Shown in pieces: positions 26,323-34,939 of a DNA stretch of 64,000 nt. A program made the translations under genes and the position numbers. The notes beneath the pieces were generated by a model that ran no database searches, was not told the origin of the DNA, and saw only the letters and a program-made list of their open reading frames with translations. This DNA is from Rhizobium sp. BG4 (GTDB lineage: Bacteria; Pseudomonadota; Alphaproteobacteria; Rhizobiales; Rhizobiaceae), in contig NZ_CP044126.1 of NCBI RefSeq assembly GCF_016864575.1, forward strand, positions 1,302,001 to 1,366,000. The letters are read 5' to 3'. Numbering within the stretch: position 1 is the stretch's first letter; each line of letters opens with the position of its first letter.

Positions 26323-26351
26323 GGGCGGCGCCATCGATCCCGGCGCCGCCC
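26323..26351 (+). other. Intercistronic hairpin between hydrolase and MBL genes
   Basis: GGGCGGCGCC (26323-26332) and GGCGCCGCCC (26342-26351) form a perfect 10-bp stem with a 9-nt loop, 11 bp after the hydrolase stop. No T run follows. It may reduce read-through or protect the upstream message. Confidence 0.45.
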
Positions 26352-26381
26352 TGCCTTACACCGAAACCGGAGGATGTTCAG

Positions 26382-27239
26382 ATGACCCGCATGACCGAAA
26401 CCAAGCCCTACAGCTTCGAACATGGTGCATTCGACATAACCGTCTTCAGCGATGGTTTCATCATGCTGCCGGACCAGATCATTCTGCCGGATACGCCGGC
26501 GGAGGATCGCCCCGCCATCCTCGGCCGTATCGGCGGCGATGCGACGGCCGCTCCTTTCCAGGTCAACATTCCGCTGATCCGGTCCGGCAAGGATTTGATC
26601 CTCGTCGACAACGGATCGGGCACGCGCTTTCAGGATACCGCGGGCCGCCTCGTAGGAAATCTGAAGGCCGCCGGCATCGACCCTGAAGCGATCACCAAGG
26701 TGATCTTCACCCATGTTCATCCCGATCACTCCGGCGCCACGGTCAATTCCGACGGAACGCTGCTCTATCCGAATGCCGACTACTATGTCAGCGAAGCGGA
26801 ATGGGCCTTCTGGACGGACAAGGATTTCGAGATCCACATGCCCGAAGCGCTTCACGGCTTTGCCCGTGGCGCCCAGCGTGATCTGAACGCCGTCAGGGAT
26901 CGCCTGACGCTGGTAAAGCCCGGCGACGAGATCGTCTCCGGCATGCAGGCGGTCAGCACGCGCGGGCATACGCCCGGCCATATCTCGCTCGAGCTTCGCG
27001 GCCGCGACAATCTGCTGATCACCGGCGATGCGGCAACCAGCAATGTCGTCTTCTTCGAGCACCCGGACTGGCACTTCGGCTTCGACACCGAGCCGGAGAT
27101 CGCGCTCGCAAACCGCAAGATGGTGCTCGACCGCGCCGCCGGCGAGAAGCTCAAGCTGCTCGGCTACCACTGGGCCTATCCCGGTGTCGGCTATGCCGAG
27201 CGGCAGGGCACCGCATATCGATTTTCGGCTGCGGATTGA
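26382..27239 (+). CDS. MBL-fold metallo-hydrolase
   Basis: The 285-residue protein has the metallo-beta-lactamase fold: THVHPDHSG (about 110-118) supplies the dinuclear metal-site residues, GHTPGHIS a third site, and GDAATSN the bridging Asp. The final part, LLGYHWAYPGVGYAER, provides the last His. There is no beta-lactamase N-terminal signature. Members hydrolyse lactones, esters or thioesters, including quorum-sensing lactones, but this sequence gives no substrate. GGAGGATGTTCAG supports the ATG. It follows the alpha/beta hydrolase gene by 69 bp, so the two probably act in the same pathway. Confidence 0.85.
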   Translation: MTRMTETKPYSFEHGAFDITVFSDGFIMLPDQIILPDTPAEDRPAILGRIGGDATAAPFQVNIPLIRSGKDLILVDNGSGTRFQDTAGRLVGNLKAAGIDPEAITKVIFTHVHPDHSGATVNSDGTLLYPNADYYVSEAEWAFWTDKDFEIHMPEALHGFARGAQRDLNAVRDRLTLVKPGDEIVSGMQAVSTRGHTPGHISLELRGRDNLLITGDAATSNVVFFEHPDWHFGFDTEPEIALANRKMVLDRAAGEKLKLLGYHWAYPGVGYAERQGTAYRFSAAD

Positions 27240-27345
27240 TCGCGGGAGGGGAGTGGGCGGCCTTGATACAAAGGCTGCGTTTACTCCCCATTCACCATGT
27301 TCGCCGGATTTCCCCACTTTCCTCAGTGCTGTTGGCAAACAAATT

Positions 27346-27377
27346 ATTGACGCTGATTTTGACTCGCGTACTATATC
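27346..27377 (+). promoter_or_regulatory. Candidate promoter for the riboswitch-nrd transcript
   Basis: TTGACG at 27346-27351 and TATATC at 27372-27377 resemble -35 and -10 boxes, but the spacer (20 bp) is longer than ideal. They lie just before the conserved riboswitch core, where a promoter is required. Confidence 0.35.
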
Positions 27378-27383
27378 TAGTGT

Positions 27384-27576
27384 TCGAGGTTCTCGCGATT
27401 CGTAGGGATCGTGGGCTAAGACGGGAATTCGGTGAGACCCGCTGCAAGGCGGGACAATGCCGGAGCTGCCCCCGCAACTGTAAGCGGCGAGCATCTGTCC
27501 CATTTCGGGTCACTGGGTCATGAAGACCCGGGAAGGCCGGGATGAATGTGATGATCCGCAAGCCAGGAGACCTGCC
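27384..27576 (+). ncRNA. Cobalamin riboswitch upstream of nrdHIEF
   Basis: The conserved core is easy to read: GGGAATTCGGTGAGACCC, then GCCGGAGCTGCCCCCGCAAC, TGTAAGCGG, and the closing B12 box AGCCAGGAGACCTGCC at 27561-27576. This matches the adenosylcobalamin-binding aptamer class. In bacteria with a B12-dependent class II reductase, such elements shut down B12-independent ribonucleotide reductase when cobalamin is plentiful. Its position 272 nt before nrdH fits that scheme. The expression platform is not obvious; see the leader entry. Confidence 0.95.
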
Positions 27577-27847
27577 TTGAGCGAAAAACGTCCACGGGCG
27601 GGGTGTCCGGCTGGCGAGCGATGAGGTGAGCGCATGATGCGGCTCTTCGCTTCCTCCGGTGTGTCCTGCATGAGCCACTTCGGGGTGAAGTCTTATGTCT
27701 TTGAGTTTCAGATCATACCGGCGCGAATGACGGGCTGCTGACGCCCGGCAATCGGCAACGGCTGCCTTCCATTTCGATCTTCCCAAGCGCGGACATCGGC
27801 GGATGTCCGAGCGATATCCCATGCCTTCCAGTCACGAGGTTTTCACA
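27577..27847 (+). other. nrd leader after the riboswitch, 271 bp
   Basis: No gene is convincing here. The part at about 27622-27660 may fold (GAGG and AGCG with CGCT and CCTC). A perfect 8-bp hairpin, CGGACATC (27790-27797) with GATGTCCG (27802-27809), lies 38 bp before nrdH. No T run follows it. It may be part of a translation-level expression platform. Confidence 0.4.
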
Positions 27848-28069
27848 ATGAGCATCACCGTCTACAGCAAGCCCGCCTGCGTCCAATGCACCGCGACCAC
27901 CCGCGCCCTCGACCGCCAGGGCATCGACTACACGATCATCGACGTTTCCACCGATAGCGCTGCCTACGAGCTGGTACAGGGTCTTGGCTACCGCCAGGTG
28001 CCCGTCGTCATCGCCGGCGAGCAGCATTGGGCGGGCTTCCGCCCTGACATGATCAGCGCGCTCGCCTGA
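27848..28069 (+). CDS. nrdH: NrdH glutaredoxin-like electron donor
   Basis: A 73-residue redoxin of the NrdH type, which supplies electrons to the class Ib ribonucleotide reductase and is itself reduced by thioredoxin reductase. It shows the redox pair in KPACVQCTATTRAL (CVQC), QVPVVIAG at the cis-proline, and the family ending WAGFRPDMI. The ATG at 27848 with upstream GAGG is preferred; an in-frame start at 27803 would add 15 residues that do not match the family. It is the first gene of the nrdHIEF operon, under the cobalamin riboswitch. Confidence 0.95.
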   Translation: MSITVYSKPACVQCTATTRALDRQGIDYTIIDVSTDSAAYELVQGLGYRQVPVVIAGEQHWAGFRPDMISALA

Positions 28070-28081
28070 TCGGCTGCCGCG

Positions 28082-28492
28082 ATGGGCGAGATCGTCTATT
28101 TTTCCAGCCGGTCGGAGAACACCCATCGTTTCGTCGAGAAGCTCGGCCTTCCCGCGCAGCGCATCCCCATTACCGGCGAGACCCTGCAGGCAGGGTCGCC
28201 CTATGTGCTTGTCGTCCCGACCTATAGCGGCGAGGGCGGCAAGGGGGCCGTTCCCAAACAGGTGATCCGTTTCTTGAACGATGCGGCAAACCGTTCGAAC
28301 CTTCGCGGCGTGATCGCTGCGGGCAACAGCAACTTCGGCGAGACCTACGGGCTCGCCGGCGACATCATCTCGCGCAAATGCCAGGTGCCGTACCTCTACA
28401 GGTTCGAGCTTCTCGGCACGGCCGACGACGTCGCCAATGTCAAACACGGATTGGAACGATTTTGGACACGGCAGTTCTCGAGCGCCCCTTGA
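28082..28492 (+). CDS. nrdI: NrdI flavodoxin-like protein
   Basis: NrdI is an FMN protein that supplies the oxidant for assembling the dimanganese-tyrosyl radical cofactor of NrdF. The 136-residue sequence shows the FMN-binding phosphate loop YFSSRSENTHRF, the VPTYSGEGG loop and the GNSNFGETYGLAGD segment, all typical. It follows nrdH by 12 bp, and its 3' end overlaps the nrdE start by 31 bp, so expression is coupled. Confidence 0.95.
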   Translation: MGEIVYFSSRSENTHRFVEKLGLPAQRIPITGETLQAGSPYVLVVPTYSGEGGKGAVPKQVIRFLNDAANRSNLRGVIAAGNSNFGETYGLAGDIISRKCQVPYLYRFELLGTADDVANVKHGLERFWTRQFSSAP

Positions 28493-30621
28493 AGGCGCAG
28501 GCCGCTGATGCCGCGTTGGATTATCACGCGCTGAACGCGATGCTGAACCTCTATGACGGCGAGGGGAAGATCCAGCTGGACAAGGACCGGCAGGCGGCCA
28601 AGCAATATTTCCTGCAGCACGTCAACCAGAACACCGTCTTCTTCCATAACCTCCGGGAGAAGCTCGATTATCTGGTGACCGAGGGCTATTACGAGCAGGA
28701 GGTGCTTGACCAGTATTCGTTCAATTTCGTCCGCGATCTCTTCGATCACGCCTATGCCAAGAAATTCCGGTTTCCGACCTTCCTCGGCGCCTTCAAATAC
28801 TACACCAGCTACACGCTGAAGACCTTCGACGGGAAGCGCTATCTGGAGCGCTACGAAGACCGTATCTGCATGGTGGCGCTGGCGCTGGCGCGCGGCAACG
28901 AGGCGCTCGCCCGCGATATGGTCGACGAGATCATTTCCGGGCGCTTCCAGCCGGCGACGCCGACCTTCCTCAATGCCGGCAAGAAGCAGCGCGGCGAGCT
29001 CGTCTCCTGCTTCCTGATGCGGGTCGAGGACAATATGGAATCGATCGGCCGCTCGATCAATTCGGCGCTGCAGCTTTCCAAGCGCGGCGGCGGCGTGGCG
29101 CTGTCGCTGACCAACATCCGCGAGGCCGGTGCGCCGATCAAGCATATCGAGAACCAGTCGTCGGGCATCATTCCGGTGATGAAGCTCCTGGAAGACGCAT
29201 TCTCGTACGCCAACCAGCTCGGCGCGCGGCAGGGGGCCGGTGCGGTCTATCTGAATGCGCATCACCCCGATATCATGCGCTTCCTCGATACCAAGCGCGA
29301 AAATGCCGACGAGAAGATCCGCATCAAGACGCTGTCGCTCGGCGTCGTCATCCCCGACATCACCTTCGAGCTCGCCAAGAACAACGAGGACATGTACCTG
29401 TTCTCGCCCTATGACGTGGAACGCGTCTACGGCGTGCCCTTCACCGAGATCTCGGTCAGCGAAAAGTATCGCGAGATGGTGGCCGACAGCCGCATCCGCA
29501 AGAAGAAGATCAAGGCACGCGACTTCTTCCAGGTGATCGCCGAAATCCAGTTCGAGAGCGGCTATCCCTACATCATGTTCGAGGACACGGTGAACAAGGC
29601 GAACCCGATCGCCGGGCGCATCACCATGAGCAATCTCTGCTCGGAGATCCTGCAGGTCAGCGAGGCCAGCGAATATAACGACGACCTGTCCTACAAGCAT
29701 ATGGGCAAGGACATCTCCTGCAATCTCGGCTCTCTGAATATCGCGGCAGCGATGGATTCGGCCGATTTCGGCAAGACGATCGAGACGTCGATCCGGGCGC
29801 TGACGGCGGTTTCCGACATGAGCCATATCTCCTCGGTCCCGTCGATCGAGAAGGGCAATGACGAAAGCCACGCCATCGGTCTCGGACAGATGAACCTGCA
29901 TGGCTATCTCGCCCGCGAGCGGATCCACTACGGCTCCGAAGCGGGCGTCGATTTCACCAACATGTATTTCTACACGGTGACCTATCACGCCATTCGTGCG
30001 TCGAACCGGCTGGCGGTCGAGCGTGGCCAGAGCTTCAAGGGTTTCGAGAATTCGAAATATGCGTCCGGCGAATATTTCGACAAATACACCGAGCAGGAAT
30101 GGAAACCGGCTACACAGACGGTTGCCGACCTGTTCACAAATGCCGGTATCGAAATCCCCACGCAGGAAGACTGGCTGGCGCTGAAGGAAGCGGTCATGTC
30201 TGGTGGTCTCTATAACCAGAACCTGCAGGCCGTGCCGCCGACGGGGTCGATCTCTTACATCAACCACTCGACCTCCTCGATCCACCCGATCGTCTCGAAG
30301 ATCGAGATCCGCAAGGAAGGCAAGATCGGCCGCGTCTATTACCCGGCCGCCTTCATGACCAACGACAATCTCGACTACTACCAGGATGCCTACGAGATCG
30401 GGCCGGAGAAGATCATCGACACCTATGCGGCGGCTACCCAGCACGTCGACCAGGGCCTGTCGCTGACGCTGTTCTTCCGGGATACCGCGACGACCCGCGA
30501 CATCAACAAGGCGCAGATCTACGCCTGGAAGAAGGGCATCAAGACCATCTACTACATCCGCCTTCGCCAGATGGCGCTGGAGGGCACGCAGGTGGAGGGG
30601 TGTGTGTCGTGCACGCTGTGA
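28462..30621 (+). CDS. nrdE: Class Ib ribonucleotide reductase large subunit
   Basis: NrdE carries the active site that reduces ribonucleoside diphosphates. The 719-residue sequence is the expected length and shows GELVSCFLMRVEDNMESIG, the NLCSEI cysteine, LSKRGGGVALSLTNIR, the radical-transfer end and the C-terminal EGCVSCTL cysteine pair reduced by NrdH. It lacks the N-terminal ATP-cone of class Ia enzymes. The start is uncertain: an in-frame TTG at 28462 giving MDTAVLERPLK fits family length. The frame stays open upstream to 28378, but this would be within nrdI and gives an Arg-rich sequence. A 170-bp gap with a palindromic repeat separates it from nrdF. Confidence 0.94.
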   Translation: MDTAVLERPLKAQAADAALDYHALNAMLNLYDGEGKIQLDKDRQAAKQYFLQHVNQNTVFFHNLREKLDYLVTEGYYEQEVLDQYSFNFVRDLFDHAYAKKFRFPTFLGAFKYYTSYTLKTFDGKRYLERYEDRICMVALALARGNEALARDMVDEIISGRFQPATPTFLNAGKKQRGELVSCFLMRVEDNMESIGRSINSALQLSKRGGGVALSLTNIREAGAPIKHIENQSSGIIPVMKLLEDAFSYANQLGARQGAGAVYLNAHHPDIMRFLDTKRENADEKIRIKTLSLGVVIPDITFELAKNNEDMYLFSPYDVERVYGVPFTEISVSEKYREMVADSRIRKKKIKARDFFQVIAEIQFESGYPYIMFEDTVNKANPIAGRITMSNLCSEILQVSEASEYNDDLSYKHMGKDISCNLGSLNIAAAMDSADFGKTIETSIRALTAVSDMSHISSVPSIEKGNDESHAIGLGQMNLHGYLARERIHYGSEAGVDFTNMYFYTVTYHAIRASNRLAVERGQSFKGFENSKYASGEYFDKYTEQEWKPATQTVADLFTNAGIEIPTQEDWLALKEAVMSGGLYNQNLQAVPPTGSISYINHSTSSIHPIVSKIEIRKEGKIGRVYYPAAFMTNDNLDYYQDAYEIGPEKIIDTYAAATQHVDQGLSLTLFFRDTATTRDINKAQIYAWKKGIKTIYYIRLRQMALEGTQVEGCVSCTL

Positions 30622-30650
30622 TCCCTCAGCTTTAATGTTCTGAGCAAGCG

Positions 30651-30762
30651 GCCCCCTCACCCTAGCCCTCTCCCCGGGGGAGAGGGGGATGTTGAGCGAG
30701 ACGCCGCCGCGGTATCCCTTCTCCCCTCGGGGAGAAGGTGCCGGCAGGCGGATGAGGGGGCT
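30651..30762. repeat. Rhizobial intergenic palindromic repeat between nrdE and nrdF
   Basis: About 112 bp with nested symmetry. GCCCCCTCAC at the left end pairs with GATGAGGGGGC at the right; inside are CCCTCTCCCC-GGGGGAGAGGG and CTTCTCCCC-GGGGAGAAGG. The wording (CCCTCACCCTAGCCCTCTCCCC, and CCGGCAGGCGGATGAGGG) is that of the short palindromic repeats scattered in rhizobial and agrobacterial genomes. It adds three strong hairpins to the nrd mRNA. Confidence 0.75.
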
Positions 30763-30791
30763 ACAGATGAATTCCTTCCAAAGGGCACACT

Positions 30792-31766
30792 ATGAACATC
30801 GCCGTAAAACCAATCAGCCGCATCCGCGCCATCAACTGGAACCGCATCGAGGACGACAAGGATCTCGAGGTCTGGAACCGCCTCACCGGCAACTTCTGGC
30901 TTCCGGAAAAAGTGCCGCTATCGAACGACATCCCCTCCTGGGCGACGCTGAAGCCCGAGGAGCAGCAGCTGACCATCCGCGTCTTCACCGGGCTGACGCT
31001 GCTCGACACGATCCAGAACGGCGTCGGCTCGGTGAAGCTGATGGCCGATGCCGCGACCCAGCATGAGGAGGCGGTGCTCTCCAACATCTCCTTCATGGAA
31101 GCGGTCCATGCGCGCTCCTATTCGTCGATCTTCTCGACGCTCTGCCTGACGCCGGATGTCGACGATGCCTATCGCTGGTCGGAGGAGAACGAATTCCTGC
31201 AGCGGAAGTCGGCGCTGATCATGGAGCAATATGCTTCGGGCGATCCGTTGAAGAAAAAGGTCGCGAGCGTATTCCTCGAAAGCTTCCTGTTCTATTCCGG
31301 CTTCTATCTGCCGATGTACTGGTCGAGCCGCGCCAAGCTGACGAACACCGCCGACATGATCCGGTTGATCATTCGCGACGAAGCGGTGCATGGCTACTAT
31401 ATCGGCTACAAATTCCAGCGCGCCGTCGAACGCCTGCCGGAGGCAAGCCGCCAGGAAATCAAGGACTTTGCCTTCGATCTGCTGCTGGAGCTCTACGACA
31501 ACGAGGCGAAATACACCGAGGCGCTCTATGACAGCGTCGGGCTGACCGAAGACGTCAAGAAGTTCCTGCATTACAACGCCAACAAGGCGCTGATGAACCT
31601 CGGCTATGAAGCGCTCTTTCCGCCGGAAGCCTGCAAGGTCAATCCGGCGATCCTATCGGCGCTCTCGCCGAATGCCGACGAGAACCACGACTTCTTCTCC
31701 GGCTCCGGCTCGTCCTACGTCATCGGTAAGGCGGTGGCTACGGAAGATGAGGACTGGGACTTCTGA
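30792..31766 (+). CDS. nrdF: Class Ib ribonucleotide reductase small subunit
   Basis: NrdF hosts the dimetal-tyrosyl radical cofactor that starts catalysis in NrdE; NrdI helps to activate its manganese form. The 324-residue protein has the ferritin-like metal-ligand helices: TQHEEAVLSNISFMEAVHARSYSS supplies the first set of Glu/His ligands and LIIRDEAVHGYYIGYKFQ the second. The Tyr radical site lies in the HARSYSSIF helix. AAGGG precedes the ATG at 30792. The gene is separated from nrdE by the palindromic repeat. The stop is 7 bp from the stop of the convergent efflux operon. Confidence 0.95.
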   Translation: MNIAVKPISRIRAINWNRIEDDKDLEVWNRLTGNFWLPEKVPLSNDIPSWATLKPEEQQLTIRVFTGLTLLDTIQNGVGSVKLMADAATQHEEAVLSNISFMEAVHARSYSSIFSTLCLTPDVDDAYRWSEENEFLQRKSALIMEQYASGDPLKKKVASVFLESFLFYSGFYLPMYWSSRAKLTNTADMIRLIIRDEAVHGYYIGYKFQRAVERLPEASRQEIKDFAFDLLLELYDNEAKYTEALYDSVGLTEDVKKFLHYNANKALMNLGYEALFPPEACKVNPAILSALSPNADENHDFFSGSGSSYVIGKAVATEDEDWDF

Positions 31767-31772
31767 GGAGCC

Positions 31773-32660
31773 TCAGTTCAGCGATGCAAGGTCGGCGCTA
31801 TGGCTGCCGACCTCGACCGTTGCCGTCAGTCCGGCGATCAGCTTGATGTCATCCGGCACCTTGTCGAGATTGATGCGGACGGGAACGCGCTGCGCCAGGC
31901 GCACCCAGCTGAAGGTCGGGTTGATATTGGCAAGCAGGCCGGTACCTGACGTGCGCTCGCGATCCTCGATGCCGGTGGCGATGCTGTCGACATGGCCTTC
32001 CAGCGTCTGGCGATGGCCCATCAGATGGATGGTGACGTTGTCGCCGACATGGATGCGCGGCAGCTTGGTTTCCTCGAAATAGCCTTCGACGCGCAGCGAA
32101 TCCGTATCGACGAGCGCGACCTTCGCCGTTCCCGCCGTCACGTAGTCGCCCGGGCGCAGGCTGAGGTTCGAGACCGTGCCGTTGACGGTGGCCTTGACGG
32201 CCGAGCGGTCGAGATTGAGCTGGGCCAGATCGCGGTTGGCGACGGCCTGGAGGTAAGTGGCTTCGGCCTGGTCGGCGGCGGTGCGCGCCTGTTCCTTCTG
32301 CTGCATGGAAGCAGCGTCGCCGAGGCGCTCCTGGCGCTCGGTCTCGCGCCGCGCCTGTTCGAGGGCCGCCTTGGCGCCTTCGAGGGCCGCTTCGGTCTGA
32401 GCGAGAGCAATCTTGAAACGTTCGCCATCGACGCGGAAGAGGATGTCGCCCTTCTTGACCGACTGGTTGTCCTTGACCGCGACGTCGCTGACGAGGCCGG
32501 ACACATCGGGCGCGATGCCGACGACATCGGCGCGCAGGCGCGCGTCGCGCGTCCAGGGTTCATCCATGTAATGCACCCAGAGGCCATGGCCGGCATAGGC
32601 GGCAGCGGCAACGAAGGCGAGGGTGACGATCAGGCGGGAGATTGATTTCAGCGTGTTCAT
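31773..32660 (-). CDS. HlyD-family efflux adaptor, AaeA/EmrA-like
   Basis: The 295-residue adaptor has one N-terminal membrane helix (about 8-28), a biotinyl-lipoyl-like half (APDVSGLVSDVAVKDNQSVKKG), a coiled-coil hairpin (about 80-160), the second half (SAVKATVNGTVSNLSLRPGDYV) and a beta-barrel end. This matches adaptors that pair with FUSC-type pumps to export aromatic carboxylic acids. The ATG at 32660 overlaps the stop of the DUF1656 gene as ATGA, so it is preferred over the long upstream extension. Third pump gene in the MarR operon; a TolC-type channel is not present here. Confidence 0.9.
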   Translation of the reverse strand: MNTLKSISRLIVTLAFVAAAAYAGHGLWVHYMDEPWTRDARLRADVVGIAPDVSGLVSDVAVKDNQSVKKGDILFRVDGERFKIALAQTEAALEGAKAALEQARRETERQERLGDAASMQQKEQARTAADQAEATYLQAVANRDLAQLNLDRSAVKATVNGTVSNLSLRPGDYVTAGTAKVALVDTDSLRVEGYFEETKLPRIHVGDNVTIHLMGHRQTLEGHVDSIATGIEDRERTSGTGLLANINPTFSWVRLAQRVPVRINLDKVPDDIKLIAGLTATVEVGSHSADLASLN

Positions 32661-32866
32661 GCGAAGTACCAGCGTGTCAGAGAGGAGACCGCTCCAAGGA
32701 GCAGCACATAGAGGGAGAGATCGAAGAGGCCGCGGTGCCAGACGAGCGAATAGGCGCCGAGCCAGCTCAGTCCGCGGCGGACGATCATCACGAGAAGAAG
32801 AGAGAGCACCATGAGAACGAGGAGGCGCGGCACATAGACGCCATAAAGATCGAATTCGGCAGGCAT
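32657..32866 (-). CDS. DUF1656 small membrane protein
   Basis: A 69-residue protein with the DUF1656 form: MPAEFDLYGVYVPRLLVLM, a first membrane helix (about 13-27), the RRGLSWLGAYSLVWH middle and a second helix ending TRWYF. Members lie between FUSC-type pump and HlyD-type adaptor genes in many proteobacteria (AaeX-like), and this gene does too. It overlaps the adaptor start by 4 bp and follows the FUSC stop by 6 bp. A role as an accessory subunit of the pump is inferred from context; its biochemical function is not established. Confidence 0.9.
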   Translation of the reverse strand: MPAEFDLYGVYVPRLLVLMVLSLLLVMIVRRGLSWLGAYSLVWHRGLFDLSLYVLLLGAVSSLTRWYFA

Positions 32867-32872
32867 GACAGT

Positions 32873-34939
32873 TTACTCGGCTGCAATCTGAAGAGGGGTG
32901 GGGATGGTTTCGGGCGCGGGCCAATGTTCGGGTGGCGGCGCCTCGGGGAAGAGTGCGCGGCGGAGGCCAACCAGCGCATCGATATTGTCCCGGGTTTCCG
33001 CCTGTTCATGGGCGATCGTTCCCAGGCTGTCGTCGATCGTCGCCCGTAACATATCGGGCGGATCGATCGCCTGACCGGCGTCGAGCCTCGAGCGGTAAAA
33101 ATCGGAAACGCCTGTCAGCACGCGGCCGATGGAGACGGCGCTCGCGCCGCTCAGTTCCTTCCGCTTCGTCTGCAGCATCAAGACGTTGAAGCCGAGACGG
33201 ACATCGGCAAAGCCGTCGACCTTCTTCAGCTCCCGGTCTTCGACCGCGGCAAGGCGCGGAACGAGTTGGCCGAGGCGGTCGAGAATACGTCCGGAAAGCC
33301 GCTCGTGATCGGTGCGCCGCTCACCGGCTGCCGTTTCCGCCAGATCCTTCCATCCAGCACGCACCAGCCGCCAGGCGGCAAGTTCAGCGCCGAACGGCCT
33401 TGCGATCAGCGTCCAGACGAGGGCAAAGCCGATGCCGGCAAGGGCTGCGATCGCCTCATTGGTGAAAGTCGTGAAGTCGGACGTATAGCGATCCTGCAGG
33501 GCAATGAAGGAGGCGCTGTTCACCGAGAGCAGCATTGCCAGCATGTTGAACTGCGGACGGGTGATCAGAAGACCGAGCAGCAGGAATGGCGGGGCGAAGG
33601 CCACGACTAGGAGCTCATAGGAATTGACCGCTGGCAGGATGGCAAAGATGTAGGTGAAGGAGATGACAAGGCTCACCGCCGACCAGATGAACATGGAGCG
33701 GATGAAAGGCGCCGGACGATCCATCGCGGCGAAGAACGAGCAGGCGACGGCCGCCATGGTCACGAAGCCCGCGCCATTCTGCCAGCCGGTGAAGATCCAG
33801 AAGAAGCAGGCCACGGCAATGCCCGCCACGACCGAACCGGCAGCAAAGGCAATCAGCGCAAAATCATAGTGCCGGACGCGACCAACCACCTGGCGATGAC
33901 GAAAAACCGGATGCCACGGGCCCGCATGACGGCCGCTGGCGATCTCGTCACGGAGCGTCAGGCAATCGTGCCAGAGATCGACGATCTCGCCGAGGCGGGC
34001 AAGCGCGCTGCGATAGAGGAGCGCATTCCAGCCGGTCTGGCTGCTTTCGGATCGCTGAACATCATCGATGCGGCGGCGAAGGCTGGCGCCAGTTCCGTCC
34101 GGCTTTCCGGCGCCGCCCTGCTGCAGCCAGGATGCGGCGTCGTTGAGAAGCACGGATAATGCGGGCGGCAGTTCCGGTCCCGCGGATTTCAAAGCATGGA
34201 GGCGGTCGGCGAGGGAGGAAAACAGCGGCAGCAGCATCAGCAGCCGCCCACGCAACTCGCGCGAATGGCGCACGATATCGCGGCCGTTGGCATCATGCCC
34301 GAGCTGGCTGATGACGAGATCGAGGCCGGTGACGTCGGAGGCGAGCTTCTGCCGCTTCAGTGGGGTCGCCGGCGAGGCGCCTTCGCCGCGCAGGATCTCG
34401 TCGGCCCAGCTTCCGGCATCGTCGAGCCAGGTGGTGATGCGCTGGCCAAGCAGCGAGCTGACGCTGGCCGGAAAGACGACGGCACTGACGAGGCTGGCGC
34501 AGACGATGCCGATGATGATCTCTTCCGAACGGGCAAGCGCAGTGTCGAAGACCGTCTCCGGTGAGCCGACGGAGGGCAGGGCGATCATCGGCAGCGAATA
34601 CCCGGCAAGCATGAAGACATAGCTTCTGGCGCTGCGATCAAGCATCGAGATGAAGAGCAGCGTGCCCGTCCACAGCGCGACGACGATCGACAGCAGTTCG
34701 GGGGCGTTGACGAAAAGGGGAACGAAGAACACGGCCGCCGACGCGCCGAGCAGCGTGCCGAGCGCGCGATAGAGCCCCTTGGAGCTTGTGGCGCCCGCCA
34801 GTGGATTTGCCACGACATAGACGGCCGCCATCGCCCAATAGGGTCGCGGCAGGTCGAGCGACAGCGCCACGAAAAGCGCCAGCATCGACGCAAGGAACGC
34901 CTTGCCCGAAAACAACCAGTCACGCCATCCAGGTGTCAC
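32873..34939 (-). CDS. FUSC-family inner-membrane efflux pump, AaeB-like
   Basis: The 688-residue protein has two blocks of about five or six membrane helices (about residues 10-175 and 360-510), each followed by a cytoplasmic domain (about 175-345 and 520-688). That is the two-lobed build of the FUSC/aromatic acid exporter family. The N terminus WLFSGKAFLASMLALFVALSL and RPYWAMAAVYVVANPLAG are typical of the family. Substrates are probably aromatic carboxylates or similar plant phenolics, by analogy with AaeB. The GTG start at 34939 overlaps the marR stop as GTGA. Together with DUF1656 and the HlyD adaptor it forms one export unit. Confidence 0.9.
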   Translation of the reverse strand: MTPGWRDWLFSGKAFLASMLALFVALSLDLPRPYWAMAAVYVVANPLAGATSSKGLYRALGTLLGASAAVFFVPLFVNAPELLSIVVALWTGTLLFISMLDRSARSYVFMLAGYSLPMIALPSVGSPETVFDTALARSEEIIIGIVCASLVSAVVFPASVSSLLGQRITTWLDDAGSWADEILRGEGASPATPLKRQKLASDVTGLDLVISQLGHDANGRDIVRHSRELRGRLLMLLPLFSSLADRLHALKSAGPELPPALSVLLNDAASWLQQGGAGKPDGTGASLRRRIDDVQRSESSQTGWNALLYRSALARLGEIVDLWHDCLTLRDEIASGRHAGPWHPVFRHRQVVGRVRHYDFALIAFAAGSVVAGIAVACFFWIFTGWQNGAGFVTMAAVACSFFAAMDRPAPFIRSMFIWSAVSLVISFTYIFAILPAVNSYELLVVAFAPPFLLLGLLITRPQFNMLAMLLSVNSASFIALQDRYTSDFTTFTNEAIAALAGIGFALVWTLIARPFGAELAAWRLVRAGWKDLAETAAGERRTDHERLSGRILDRLGQLVPRLAAVEDRELKKVDGFADVRLGFNVLMLQTKRKELSGASAVSIGRVLTGVSDFYRSRLDAGQAIDPPDMLRATIDDSLGTIAHEQAETRDNIDALVGLRRALFPEAPPPEHWPAPETIPTPLQIAAE

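Noticed and set aside
25269..27503. 744-codon minus-strand frame across the hydrolase and MBL genes
   Set aside because: Both opposite genes have intact catalytic motifs and good start sites; the antisense product has none.
28378..28461. Upstream extension of nrdE
   Set aside because: It overlaps nrdI and would give an Arg-rich leader; the TTG at 28462 gives the usual NrdE length.
28396..30660. 754-codon minus-strand frame opposite nrdE
   Set aside because: It is a shadow of the conserved nrdE gene.
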